Shown here: in pieces, positions 48,729 to 57,361 of the stretch | Layout: every line of letters starts with the position of its first letter | How positions within the stretch are numbered: position 1 is the stretch's first letter | From: Streptomyces zaomyceticus | GTDB taxonomy: Bacteria; Actinomycetota; Actinomycetes; Streptomycetales; Streptomycetaceae | Direction: 5' to 3' | DNA length: 64,000 nucleotides | Assembly: GCF_014656215.1 (NCBI RefSeq) | Contig: NZ_BNBZ01000022.1 | Location: 59,806-123,805 of the forward strand | Made by a program: the position numbers and the translations under genes | The notes under the pieces: model-generated | The model's database searches: none | The model's input: only the letters and a program-made list of their open reading frames with translations | What the model was told of the DNA's origin: nothing

Positions 48729-50753
48729 TCAGCCGGTGATGCTCGGAGCACCCGTCTCGATGTGGCCGGTGTACCGGCGCGACCAGGTGCCGTCGATGTC
48801 GGCCAGGATCGTGAAGTCGTACCAGCCGTTGTTGTAGGCCACCGCGTTGAAGAAGTCCTCACGGGCGGAGTTCGCCGGCACCGTGTACGTCCACGGCCCG
48901 TCCGTGCGATAGGCGTTGGAGCGGATCGTGAACGTCACCGGTCCGGCCGAGGTGTTGCCGAGCCTGAACCACAGCGCCGTCCGGCCCGTCCCCGGTTCGA
49001 CGGCGAACCGGGACGTCACCTCGACGGCGCTGCCCGCCTTGGAGGCGTCGCCGATGAACCGGCGCAGGAAACGATTGGGGCCCATCATCGAGATGTCGTA
49101 CTTCCCGGACCCCGATCCCAGGCCGATGTTGAAGTAGTCGGCCGCCGTGCCGCCCGCGTCGACCGTGTACTGCCAGGCGGCCGTGTCGCGGTGCTGGTGC
49201 GGGTGGATGGAGAAGTGCGTGGCGCGCTTGGCCTCCACGCCCTGGTTCGTCATGGAGAACCAGGCCAGGATCTTGCCGGCGGCCCCGAACTCGAAGCGGT
49301 CGAGATTGCCGTTCACCTGGTAGGGCACGGCGCGGGCCGGCCGGGTGCCGGACTCCTGCGAGGGCAGGGCGTTGTTCTGGGGAGCCGGATTCGGCAGGGG
49401 CTTGCAGGTGGACTGGCCGATCACCTTCGCCGTGGACGGGAGGCCCGCCGGCACCCCGTACACCGGATGGGCGAAATCGAAGACGCCGGTCAGATCACCC
49501 GTCACCTTCCGCCGCCAGGCGCTGATGTTGGGGCAGGTGGCCGGGGTGCCGAGCGCCGCCGTCCAGCTCTCCATGAAGCGCAGCACGGAGGTGTGGTCGA
49601 AGACCTCGGAGCTCACCCAGCCACCCCGGGTCCACGGGGACATGACAATCATCGGGACGCGGAAGCCCAGCCCGATCGGCACGCCGTCGAGGTACTCGCC
49701 CGGCGTTCCCGGAGGGGCTACCGGGGGCGGTACATGGTCGAAGAAGCCGTCGTTCTCGTCGTAGTTGAGGAAGAGGACGGTCGAGTCGAACACCTCGGAA
49801 TCGGCGGCGAGCGCGCGGTAGACGAGATCGACGAAGTGCGCGCCGTCGCCGGGTGGCGCGTAGGGGTGCTCGGAGAACGCCTCGCTCGCGACCACCCACG
49901 ACACCTGCGGCAGGGTGCCCGCGACGACATCGGCGCGGATCGCCGCGGCGATGTCGTCCGGCGTCGAGCCGGTCACTCTGGGCACCGAGCCCATCCCGCG
50001 GTCGTACAGCGGGTCGCCCGGCCGCGCGTCGGTGAACCTCTTGAAGTACGCGAGGCCGTTGTCGCCGTAGTTGTCCTGGGCGTTCTGGTAGACCTTCCAG
50101 CTCACCCCGGCGCGCTGGAGAGCCTCGGCGTAGGTCTCCCAGGTGAGCCCGGACTCCTCGCCGCCGTCCTTGCTGGAGCCGTCGATCTTCCCGCTCCACA
50201 GGAAGGTGCGGTTGGGGCCGGTGGCGCTCAGTGCCGAGCAGAAGTACGCGTCGCAGATCGTGTAGTGGTCGGCGAGAGCGTGGTGGAAGGGGATGTCCGC
50301 GCGGTCGAGGTGGCCGAGTGCGCGCGTGTTGCCCACCCCGAGGACCCAGTTGTCGAGGCGTCCCTTGTTCCAGGCGGCGTGCTGGGAGGTCCAGCTGTGC
50401 GGGAGGTCGCCGTTGCACTGGGCGAGGGTCTCGCCGTCGACGCCGCCGGCGGGCGGGGTGTCGCTGAGCTTCCACGGGTACTGGCGACCGCCCCAGTTGG
50501 GCTGGTTGAACATGCCCCAGCCACCGGGCAGGTTGCCCGCCGCGCGGTCGGCGAAGCCCCGTACACCGCGCAGAGTGCCGAAGTAGTGGTCGAAGCTGCG
50601 GTTCTCCTGCATGAGGATGACCACATGGCGGACGTCGGCGAGGGTGCCGGTTGCCGCCCTCGCGGCGGCCGACGCCCGGGCGGTCGGCAGTGCCGCGCCC
50701 GCCACGAGCCCCGCGCCGATACCGACGAATCCTCTGCGGCTGATGGGAATCAT
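48729..50753 (-). CDS. Phosphocholine-specific phospholipase C, Tat-exported
   Basis: A 674-residue enzyme of the phosphoesterase (PF04185) family. A twin-arginine signal (ISRRGFVGIGAG) begins at residue 3. The catalytic domain has the metal-binding VVILMQENRSFDHYFGTLRG near residue 45-65, FLNYDENDGFFDHVPPPVAP and TRGGWVSSEVFDHTSVLRFM. Two C-terminal beta domains (about 500-674) complete the bacterial phospholipase C layout. It hydrolyses phosphatidylcholine or related lipids outside the cell. ATG 50753 follows AGGAGAGGCGGAGC. Expression may answer to phosphate limitation, but I find no confident PhoP site. Confidence 0.92.
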   Translation of the reverse strand: MIPISRRGFVGIGAGLVAGAALPTARASAAARAATGTLADVRHVVILMQENRSFDHYFGTLRGVRGFADRAAGNLPGGWGMFNQPNWGGRQYPWKLSDTPPAGGVDGETLAQCNGDLPHSWTSQHAAWNKGRLDNWVLGVGNTRALGHLDRADIPFHHALADHYTICDAYFCSALSATGPNRTFLWSGKIDGSSKDGGEESGLTWETYAEALQRAGVSWKVYQNAQDNYGDNGLAYFKRFTDARPGDPLYDRGMGSVPRVTGSTPDDIAAAIRADVVAGTLPQVSWVVASEAFSEHPYAPPGDGAHFVDLVYRALAADSEVFDSTVLFLNYDENDGFFDHVPPPVAPPGTPGEYLDGVPIGLGFRVPMIVMSPWTRGGWVSSEVFDHTSVLRFMESWTAALGTPATCPNISAWRRKVTGDLTGVFDFAHPVYGVPAGLPSTAKVIGQSTCKPLPNPAPQNNALPSQESGTRPARAVPYQVNGNLDRFEFGAAGKILAWFSMTNQGVEAKRATHFSIHPHQHRDTAAWQYTVDAGGTAADYFNIGLGSGSGKYDISMMGPNRFLRRFIGDASKAGSAVEVTSRFAVEPGTGRTALWFRLGNTSAGPVTFTIRSNAYRTDGPWTYTVPANSAREDFFNAVAYNNGWYDFTILADIDGTWSRRYTGHIETGAPSITG

Positions 50754-50931
50754 GCTCCGCCTCTCCTGTCGCGGTGTGCCCGGGCGGCACGTCGGAGACA
50801 TGATGGGGGAGGGGAGCTTAAAGGTATACAGCCGTGCGGTAATTAATGGATTAACACCCTGAGGCGCCACAGGGGGGCTGCTGGATGGGATCCCCGATTG
50901 GTTCGATTGTGTACCAATGGGGAGTGCCGGC

Positions 50932-51753
50932 TCAGACCGTGAGGACCTTGACCCCGGCCTCCGTGAGCTGCTCGACCGCCTCCGCGCTGATGCCGGTGTC
51001 GGTCACGAGCAGGTCGATCCGGTCCAGACCGCAGATCCGCGCGAACGCCCGGCGGCCCATCTTCGAGGAGTCGGTCACCACCACGACCCGGCTCGCCCGC
51101 TCCGCGAAGAGCCGGCTGATGCTCGCCTCGTCCTCCTGGTGGGCCATCACGCCGAGCCCGGCGTCGACCCCGTCGACCCCCAGCACCACCACGTCGAGAA
51201 CGACCTCGTTGAGCACCCCGACCGTCAGCGGGCCCACCAGTTCGTACGTCTGGGGGCGGGCGACCCCGCCGGTGGTGACGATCTTGATCTGCGGGCGCAC
51301 CGCCAGTTCGCCCGCGATGTTGAGCGCGTTGGTGACCACGGTCAGCGCGGGCCCCGAGGGTGCGGTACCAGCCGTCCCGGCCGTTCCCGCCGTATCGGCC
51401 CGGCCGCTCGCGAAGCGCAGTGCGAGGGCGCGCGCCACCTCCGTCGTCGTCGTGCCGCCGTTGAGACCCACGACCTCGCCGGGTGCGATCAGATCGGCCG
51501 CCGCCTCCGCGATCCGCCGCTTCTCCGCCGCGTGCCGAGTCGACTTGTAGCGCAGGGGCAGCTCGTACGAGACCCCGTGTGCGACCGCCCCGCCCCGCGT
51601 CCGTATCAACAGCTGCTGCTCGGCGAGCTCGTCGAGGTCCCGGCGGATCGTGGCGGCGGAGACGTCGAGGGCGGTCGCCGCCTCCTCGACCTCCAGCTTC
51701 CCCGAGGCGGCCAGAAGTTCAAGGAGCGTGTTCCATCGCTCGTGCTTGGACAT
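50932..51753 (-). CDS. DeoR/GlpR-family regulator of the amino-sugar cluster
   Basis: A 273-residue repressor. The N-terminal DeoR helix-turn-helix reads LEVEEAATALDVSAATIRRD, then LDELAEQQLLIRTRGGA. The C-terminal sensor domain (about 75-265) has GLNGGTTTTEVARAL, VVVLGVDGVDAGLG and VVVVTDSSKMGRRAF, the sugar-phosphate isomerase-like fold that binds phosphorylated sugars. A TAGTAGTAG-like run near 125 (TAGTAGTAGT) is a low-complexity insert. It diverges from the SIS isomerase gene with an inverted repeat between. Confidence 0.92.
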   Translation of the reverse strand: MSKHERWNTLLELLAASGKLEVEEAATALDVSAATIRRDLDELAEQQLLIRTRGGAVAHGVSYELPLRYKSTRHAAEKRRIAEAAADLIAPGEVVGLNGGTTTTEVARALALRFASGRADTAGTAGTAGTAPSGPALTVVTNALNIAGELAVRPQIKIVTTGGVARPQTYELVGPLTVGVLNEVVLDVVVLGVDGVDAGLGVMAHQEDEASISRLFAERASRVVVVTDSSKMGRRAFARICGLDRIDLLVTDTGISAEAVEQLTEAGVKVLTV

Positions 51754-51835
51754 GGGGTCCCTCCCGGGGGCTCGTGCGCGCGTCCGATTCTATCCACCGA
51801 CACGTGCGGGACCTGGAAAGCGGATGCATGTTTCT

Positions 51836-51859
51836 GCTTGAATGGCATCGACTTCAAGC
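51836..51859. promoter_or_regulatory. Probable DeoR operator
   Basis: GCTTGAA (51836-51842) and TTCAAGC (51853-51859) form a perfect 7-bp inverted repeat with a 10-base spacer between the divergent DeoR and SIS genes. Its AT content stands out from the surroundings. Confidence 0.75.
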
Positions 51860-51902
51860 ATCTTCCATCATTCCTGTGCACTCTTCTTGCAAGGAGACCG
51901 GC

Positions 51903-52826
51903 ATGAGCACCACCCGTACCGCCGTGGAGATCGCCTCCCAGCCGACGACCTGGCGTCAGGCTGCCCGCACGCTGCCCCAGCACACCTCCGCCCTGCCCCG
52001 GCGTGGCGAGCGGGTCGCGGTGATCGGCTGCGGCACCTCCTGGTTCATGGCCCTGGCCTACGCGGAGCTGCGCGAGTCCGGCGGCCACGGGGAGACCGAC
52101 GCCTTCGCCGCCTCGGAGTTCCCCTACGGGCGCCGCTACGACCGGGTCGTGGCGATCACCCGCTCCGGCACCACCAGCGAGGTACTGGCCGTGCTGTCCC
52201 GGCTGCGCGGCACGGTCCCCACCGGGGCGATCACGGCCGACCCGACGACCCCCGTGATGGATCTCGCCGACGAGGTCGCCGTCCTGGACTTCGCCGACGA
52301 GGAGTCGGTGGTCCAGACCCGCTTCGCGACCACGGTGCTCGCTCTGTTCCGCGCGCACCTGGAGTCCGAGGACGCCCTGCCCGAGGGGCTGGCCACCGTG
52401 GAGGAGGCCGCCCGCGACGCCGAGCAGGCCCTCGCCTCGCCCCTGGACGAGGGGGTCCGTACGGCGGAGCAGTTCACCTTCCTCGGCTCGGGCTGGACCT
52501 ACGGGCTCGCCCTGGAGGCCGGACTGAAGATGCGTGAGGCGGCCGGCGCGTGGACGGAGGCGTACCCGGCGATGGAGTACCGCCACGGCCCCATCAGCAT
52601 CACCGGACCGGGGCGGGTCACCTGGGGCTTCGGCACCCTCCCCGCCGGACTCGCCGACGAGGTGCGCAAGGTCGGCGGCACCCTCGCGGAGAGCGACCTC
52701 GACCCGCTCGCTGACCTGGTCAGGGCCCAGCGCCTCGCCGTCGCCGTCGCCGAGGCCCAGGGTCTGAACCCGGACACCCCCCGGAACCTGACCCGTTCGG
52801 TGGTCCTCACCGACGTCCCCGCCTGA
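51903..52826 (+). CDS. SIS-domain sugar isomerase/deaminase (AgaS-like)
   Basis: A 307-residue protein with two SIS domains. Characteristic are VAVIGCGTSWFMALAYAELR and VVAITRSGTTSEVLAVLSRL, the phosphosugar-binding loops, and a second domain from about residue 180 (FLGSGWTYGLALEAGLKMRE). Relatives isomerise or deaminate amino-sugar phosphates such as galactosamine-6-phosphate, and GlmS-like isomerase halves share this fold. ATG 51903 is seven bases after AAGGAG. With the DeoR regulator and the aldolase it forms a galactosamine or tagatose-type catabolic unit. Confidence 0.88.
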   Translation: MSTTRTAVEIASQPTTWRQAARTLPQHTSALPRRGERVAVIGCGTSWFMALAYAELRESGGHGETDAFAASEFPYGRRYDRVVAITRSGTTSEVLAVLSRLRGTVPTGAITADPTTPVMDLADEVAVLDFADEESVVQTRFATTVLALFRAHLESEDALPEGLATVEEAARDAEQALASPLDEGVRTAEQFTFLGSGWTYGLALEAGLKMREAAGAWTEAYPAMEYRHGPISITGPGRVTWGFGTLPAGLADEVRKVGGTLAESDLDPLADLVRAQRLAVAVAEAQGLNPDTPRNLTRSVVLTDVPA

Positions 52827-52895
52827 CCGTCGCCCCCACTCCCACCCTCCCTGCCATAGCCCCCCCGCACCCGCTCACACCTCCGGAGAAGGACC

Positions 52896-53732
52896 ATGCC
52901 GTTGACGCCGACCGATGAGATCGTCCGCCGCGCCCGCGCGGCGGGCACCGGTGTGGGGGCGTTCAACGTCCTCCAGCTCGAACACGCCCAGGCCATCGTG
53001 GCCGGCGCCGAGACCGCCGACCGCCCCGTCGTCCTCCAGATCAGCGAGAACACCGTCCGCTACCACGGCGCCCTGGAGCCGGTCGCCCTCGCCTCCCTGG
53101 CCGTCGCCCGCGCCGCCAAGACCCCCGTCGCCGTCCATCTCGACCACGCCGAGAACCCCGACCTCGTCCGTGAGGCCGTCGGACTCGGCCTGGGCTCGGT
53201 GATGTTCGACGCCTCGAAGCTCCCCTACGCGGAGAACGTCGCCGCGACCCGGGAGGTCGTGGAGTACTGCCACCGGCACGGTGTCTGGGTCGAGGCGGAA
53301 CTCGGCGAGGTCGGCGGCAAGGGAGGCGCCCACACCCCGGGCGTACGGACCGACCCCGACGAGGCCCGCGCCTTCGTCGAGGCCACCGGCGTCGACGCCC
53401 TCGCGGTCGCGGTCGGCAGCTCCCACCAGATGCTGACCAGGGACGCGGTCCTGGACTTCGACCTCATCGCCCGCCTGCGGGCCGCCGTCGCCACCCCGCT
53501 CGTGCTGCACGGCTCCTCGGGTGTGTCGGACGCGGACCTCAGTGCCGCCATCGCGGCGGGCATGACCAAGGTGAACGTCTCCACCCACCTCAACAAGGCC
53601 TTCACCCGGGCCGTCCGCGCCCATCTCGCCGAGCACCCCGCCGCGGTCGACCCCCGCCACTACCTGACCCCGGCGCGGTCGGCCGTGGCCCGGGAGGTCG
53701 CCCACCTGCTCACGGTGCTCGCACCCTCCTGA
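52896..53732 (+). CDS. Class II fructose/tagatose-bisphosphate aldolase
   Basis: A 278-residue zinc aldolase. The family features are VGAFNVLQLEHAQAIVAGAE, VAVHLDHAENPDLVREAV (Zn-binding His in HLDHAE), VWVEAELGEVGGKGG and VLHGSSGVSDADLSAAIAAG. It cleaves a ketose-1,6-bisphosphate to dihydroxyacetone phosphate and glyceraldehyde-3-phosphate. The link to a SIS isomerase and DeoR regulator suggests tagatose-6-phosphate route enzymes such as GatY/KbaY. It starts at ATG 52896, ten bases after GGAGAAGG. Confidence 0.92.
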   Translation: MPLTPTDEIVRRARAAGTGVGAFNVLQLEHAQAIVAGAETADRPVVLQISENTVRYHGALEPVALASLAVARAAKTPVAVHLDHAENPDLVREAVGLGLGSVMFDASKLPYAENVAATREVVEYCHRHGVWVEAELGEVGGKGGAHTPGVRTDPDEARAFVEATGVDALAVAVGSSHQMLTRDAVLDFDLIARLRAAVATPLVLHGSSGVSDADLSAAIAAGMTKVNVSTHLNKAFTRAVRAHLAEHPAAVDPRHYLTPARSAVAREVAHLLTVLAPS

Positions 53733-53765
53733 CCGGTACCTGGACCGGCGCCGGGACCTGGACCT

Positions 53766-53804
53766 GGGCCGGGGCCGGACCGATCGTGGTCCCGGCCCCG
53801 GCCC
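53766..53804. terminator. Bidirectional terminator
   Basis: A long stem (53766-53781 with 53788-53804, one bulge) lies between the aldolase stop at 53732 and the convergent LysR stop at 53805. Confidence 0.7.
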
Positions 53805-54683
53805 TCACACCTCCTGAAGGGCCGTGAGGAGACCGCGTACGGCGGGCAGGGCCAGCGAGGACTCCCGCACGGCCGCGTGGATCGAACGGACCGGCTCCGG
53901 ACCCCGGACCTTGCGGACGACCACGTTCGGGTGGCGGCTGCCCAGCCCCGTCAGGGGGATCAGACTGACACCGAGACCCGCCGCCACGAAGCCCTGCGCG
54001 GTGCCGTACTCCTCGCACTCCACCGCGATGTCCGGGGTGAAGCCGGCCGCCGCGCAGGCGTCGAGGACCGCGTCCAGACAGGGGCCCGGGCGCTCGCTGC
54101 CGACCCATGCCTCGGCGGCGAGTTCGGCCAGGTCGACGGAGGTGCGGCGATCGGCCAGCGGATGACCCCGGGGGAGCACGGCGCGGTAGGGGTCGTCGAG
54201 CAGATGGACCCAGCGGAGCCCGTCGGCGGCCGAGTCCGGGCCGCCGCCCCTGCGTCGCACGGCCAGGGTGAGGTCCGCCTCCTCGTCGGGTGCGCCGTCC
54301 GCGATCCTCAGATCGACGCGTACGCCCGGGTGTTCGGTGCGGAAACGGGCCAGGGCGGGGGCGACGAGATCGGCGCCCGCGGTGGCGAAGTAGCGGACCG
54401 CGATCTGCCCCGTGCGGCCCGCCCGCAGGTCGGCGAGGGCGGTCTCGGCCTCGGCGACCTGGCGGCCGATCACCGCCGCGTGCTCCGTGAGCAGCCGCCC
54501 CGCGGCGGTCGGCCGCACGCCCCTGCCGAACCGTTCGAGCAGCGCGATGCCGGCCTCCTTCTCCAGGACGCCTATCTGCTGACTCACGGCCGAGGGGGTG
54601 TAACCGAGGTTCGCGGCGGCGGCGGTGACGGAGCCGCTGGTGACCACGGCCCGGAGCACCTGGAGACGTCTCACATCCAGCAT
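53805..54683 (-). CDS. LysR-family regulator, divergent from EamA exporter
   Basis: A 292-residue regulator. The DNA-binding domain is MLDVRRLQVLRAVVTSGSVT, then AAAANLGYTPSAVSQQIGVL. The effector domain (about 90-285) contains GQIAVRYFATAGADLVAPAL and DIAVECEEYGTAQGFVAAGL. It faces the EamA transporter gene across 71 bases, as in known amino-acid exporter pairs, so it probably activates the exporter when its substrate accumulates. Confidence 0.92.
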   Translation of the reverse strand: MLDVRRLQVLRAVVTSGSVTAAAANLGYTPSAVSQQIGVLEKEAGIALLERFGRGVRPTAAGRLLTEHAAVIGRQVAEAETALADLRAGRTGQIAVRYFATAGADLVAPALARFRTEHPGVRVDLRIADGAPDEEADLTLAVRRRGGGPDSAADGLRWVHLLDDPYRAVLPRGHPLADRRTSVDLAELAAEAWVGSERPGPCLDAVLDACAAAGFTPDIAVECEEYGTAQGFVAAGLGVSLIPLTGLGSRHPNVVVRKVRGPEPVRSIHAAVRESSLALPAVRGLLTALQEV

Positions 54684-54754
54684 GTAGCAGAGCTTAACGC
54701 CGGATGCATGATTCATCGCTTGTCCTGTCGGATGGGGCACGGGACCGTGAGGAC

Positions 54755-55780
54755 ATGACATCGGCGATACGCATGGGCGTACTGGCCCTGCTCTGGGGCT
54801 CGGGCTTCCTCTGGATCAAGATCTCCCTCAACCAGGGCCTCACCCCCGGATGGATCACTTTCGTACGCTGCCTGCTCGGCGCCGCGGTGCTCCTCGCCCT
54901 CGCCCACGGGGCGGGGCAGCGACTGCCGCGGGACCGGGCCACCTGGGGGCGGCTCGGAGTCGCCGCCTTCTTCTGCAACGCGCTGCCGTTCCTGCTCTTC
55001 TCGATCGGCGAGCAGACCGTGGACAGCGGTGTGGCGGGCGTACTGAACGCGACCACCCCGCTGTGGTCCCTCCTCATCGGACTGGCCCTGGGATCGGAAC
55101 GCCCGCTGCGCGCCGCCCGGTCGGCCGGACTCGTGCTCGGCTTCGCGGGGGTCCTGCTCGTGTTCGCGCCCTGGACACACGGTTCCGGGCTGATCAGTGC
55201 GGGTGCCCTCGCCCTGCTCGGTGCCTCCGCGAGCTACGCCGTGGCCTTCGCGTACATGGCCCGCCACCTCGCAGGCCGGGGCACCGCGCCGCTGGCGCTC
55301 TCCGCCGCGCAACTCCTCGCGGCGACCGGACTCAGTACACCCGCCCTGACGGCCGGCGGTCCGGCGGCCGTCACCTGGGCGGGCGTCCTCGCGGTCGTCG
55401 TCCTCGGGGTCTTCGCCACCGGGCTCACCTTCCACCTCAACTACCGCATGATCGCGGAGGAGGGCCCGACCGCCGCCGCCACGGTCGGCTATCTGCTGCC
55501 GGTGGTCTCCGTGACCCTCGGCGCGCTCGTCCTCGACGAGCCGCTGACGCCGCGGGTGGTGGCGGGGATGGTGGTCGTGCTGGTGGGGGTGGGTCTGACG
55601 AGGCTGCGGACACGAGCCGTCGGGGCGTCGCGGGAGGGGACCGTGCGATCCTCCGCGGACCGCACGGTCCCCCGTGGACCGGACGGGCCGGACCGCACGA
55701 CCCTCCGTGGACCGGACGGGACCTACGCGCCCCGCTCCACGACGAAGACCGGGATCTCCCGGTCGGTCCTGCGCTGGTAG
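54755..55780 (+). CDS. EamA/RhaT-family DMT exporter
   Basis: A 341-residue drug/metabolite transporter with about ten spans in two EamA repeats: first LLWGSGFLWIKISLNQGL, second LLGASASYAVAFAYMARHL, with VLNATTPLWSLLIGLALGSE and GYLLPVVSVTLGALVLDEPL as typical conserved patches. It exports amino acids or small metabolites. The last 45 residues (from about 295) are a repetitive, charged tail and the final 58 bases overlap the convergent nitroreductase gene. ATG 54755 is only one base after GAGGAC, so the true start may differ. Confidence 0.87.
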   Translation: MTSAIRMGVLALLWGSGFLWIKISLNQGLTPGWITFVRCLLGAAVLLALAHGAGQRLPRDRATWGRLGVAAFFCNALPFLLFSIGEQTVDSGVAGVLNATTPLWSLLIGLALGSERPLRAARSAGLVLGFAGVLLVFAPWTHGSGLISAGALALLGASASYAVAFAYMARHLAGRGTAPLALSAAQLLAATGLSTPALTAGGPAAVTWAGVLAVVVLGVFATGLTFHLNYRMIAEEGPTAAATVGYLLPVVSVTLGALVLDEPLTPRVVAGMVVVLVGVGLTRLRTRAVGASREGTVRSSADRTVPRGPDGPDRTTLRGPDGTYAPRSTTKTGISRSVLRW

Positions 55781-56160
55781 TCCGCGTAGTCGGCGAAGGC
55801 CGCGACGGCCCGCTCCCACCAGGCCGCCCGCTCCTCGCCGGTGACCAGGCGGGCCTTCATGTCCCACACCTGCGGGCCGTCGCGCAGTTCGACGAGCGGC
55901 GAGGCGACGAGGTTGTGGTACCAGACGGGGTGCTTCACGGCCCCGCCGTTCGACGCCACGAGCGCGTACGCCCCCTCGTGCTCGACGCGCATCAGCGGGG
56001 TCTTGCGGAGCTTGCCGCTCTTCGCGCCGACGTTCGTGACCAGGACGACGGGCATGCCCCGCATCGTCGTGCCCTCGGTGCCGCCGGACGACTCGTAGAG
56101 TTCGACCTGGTTGCGCACCCACGTCTCAGGGCTGGGCTCGTACTCGCCTTCGAGGGGCAT
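55723..56160 (-). CDS. Deazaflavin (F420)-dependent nitroreductase-family protein
   Basis: A 145-residue protein of the split-barrel DDN/F420 quinone-reductase family (PF04075). It has VVLVTNVGAKSGKLRKTPL, then YALVASNGGAVKHPVWYHNL, the strand-turn that holds the cofactor, and a terminal REIPVFVVERG. Members reduce quinones or nitro compounds with F420H2. ATG 56160 follows AAAGGA at six bases. It overlaps the EamA gene end tail-to-tail by 58 bases. Confidence 0.92.
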   Translation of the reverse strand: MPLEGEYEPSPETWVRNQVELYESSGGTEGTTMRGMPVVLVTNVGAKSGKLRKTPLMRVEHEGAYALVASNGGAVKHPVWYHNLVASPLVELRDGPQVWDMKARLVTGEERAAWWERAVAAFADYADYQRRTDREIPVFVVERGA

Positions 56161-56330
56161 GGGTGTCCTTTCGGTGGTGTCCGGCACGGCCGTCCGCCGG
56201 TCCGTGTCCCCCCGACGCTATCCGACGCCCCGCCCACGGGCGGGCACGCCGGACCGGCGCTGTCAGTGCCGACTCGTAGGGTGGCTCCTGACGGTACGGC
56301 AGTGGTGCGACACGGGGGAGAGTGGGCGAC

Positions 56331-57131
56331 ATGCGGGAGTTGTTCCTGGCGGACCGGCGGGCGTACATCCGGTGGATCGACCTGCCGGGGGACGGGCCCG
56401 TGCGGGTCTTCGTCCACGGCCTCGGGTGCACGGCGTCGTCCGACTTCGCCCATGTCGCGGCCCACCCGGCCCTGGCCGGCGGCCGTGCGCTGCTCGTGGA
56501 CCTCCTCGGGCACGGGCTGAGCGACCGGCCCGCCGACTTCGACTACCGCATGGAGTCGCAGGCGGCGGCGGTGGCCGCCGTCCTCGACCACCTCGGCCTC
56601 ACGGGTGTGGACCTCGTCGGGCACTCCATGGGCGGTGCGGTGGCGATCCATCTGACGGCCGCGCGACCCGAGTTGGTGGCGAGACTCGTGGTGGCCGAGC
56701 CCAACCTGTACGCGGGCGGGGGAGCGTTCAGCACCCCGGTGGCGGCCCAGGGCGAGGACGCGTTCGTGGCGGAGGGGTACGCGAGAATGCTGGCCCGCGT
56801 GAACCGTGCGGACTACGCGGCCCGGCTGCGCCTCGCCGATCCCCTGGCCGTCCACCGCAGCGCGGTCGCCCTCGTGGAGGGAAGCGTGCCCGCGCCGGGC
56901 GACCTGCTCGCCGCGGCCGCCGTGCCCCGGACCTTCCTCGTGGGGGAACTGAGCCTGCCGGACCGCGACGCGGAGAAGGCGGCGGCGTTCGGTGTCCCGG
57001 TGGTCGAGATCCCGCGTGCGGGACACAACCTGATGTTCGACAACCCAGACGGCTTCGCCGAAGCGCTCGCCCACGCCCTCGCGGTCGACCCGACCGCGGA
57101 TCACGACCCCGCTTCCCGGCCACGTCAGTAG
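56331..57131 (+). CDS. Alpha/beta hydrolase
   Basis: A 266-residue soluble hydrolase with VRVFVHGLGCTASSDFAHVA (HGxG oxyanion), LVDLLGHGLSDRPADFDYRM, nucleophile VDLVGHSMGGAVAIHLTAAR and catalytic His in PRAGHNLMFDNPDGF. This is a standard fold 5 alpha/beta hydrolase such as an epoxide hydrolase or an esterase. I use ATG 56331 with GGGGGAG ten bases upstream, because GTG 56322 overlaps that site. It stands alone on the plus strand. Confidence 0.9.
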   Translation: MRELFLADRRAYIRWIDLPGDGPVRVFVHGLGCTASSDFAHVAAHPALAGGRALLVDLLGHGLSDRPADFDYRMESQAAAVAAVLDHLGLTGVDLVGHSMGGAVAIHLTAARPELVARLVVAEPNLYAGGGAFSTPVAAQGEDAFVAEGYARMLARVNRADYAARLRLADPLAVHRSAVALVEGSVPAPGDLLAAAAVPRTFLVGELSLPDRDAEKAAAFGVPVVEIPRAGHNLMFDNPDGFAEALAHALAVDPTADHDPASRPRQ

Positions 57132-57361
57132 CCGATTCGGCCACTTCGAACGGGTTCGACGGTGCTTCGATTGCAGGCGTATGGCAGATGCATGACAAGG
57201 CCCCAACTCCCTTGAGCCACGCCCGTGGAGCGGCCAGGCTGCTGATCACGCCGGGACCGGACACACCGGTCCCGACCGTGTACGTGGCCCCACGTGCACC
57301 CCCCCACAGTCGCGCCGCCCACCCCACCGGGCGCGACGTCCATGAGGAGGAATCCCTCGTA

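Noticed and set aside
57140..57155. LexA-like box CGAACGGGTTCG upstream of the subtilisin gene
   Set aside because: The half sites are separated by two bases, but the actinobacterial SOS box needs GAAC-N4-GTTC.
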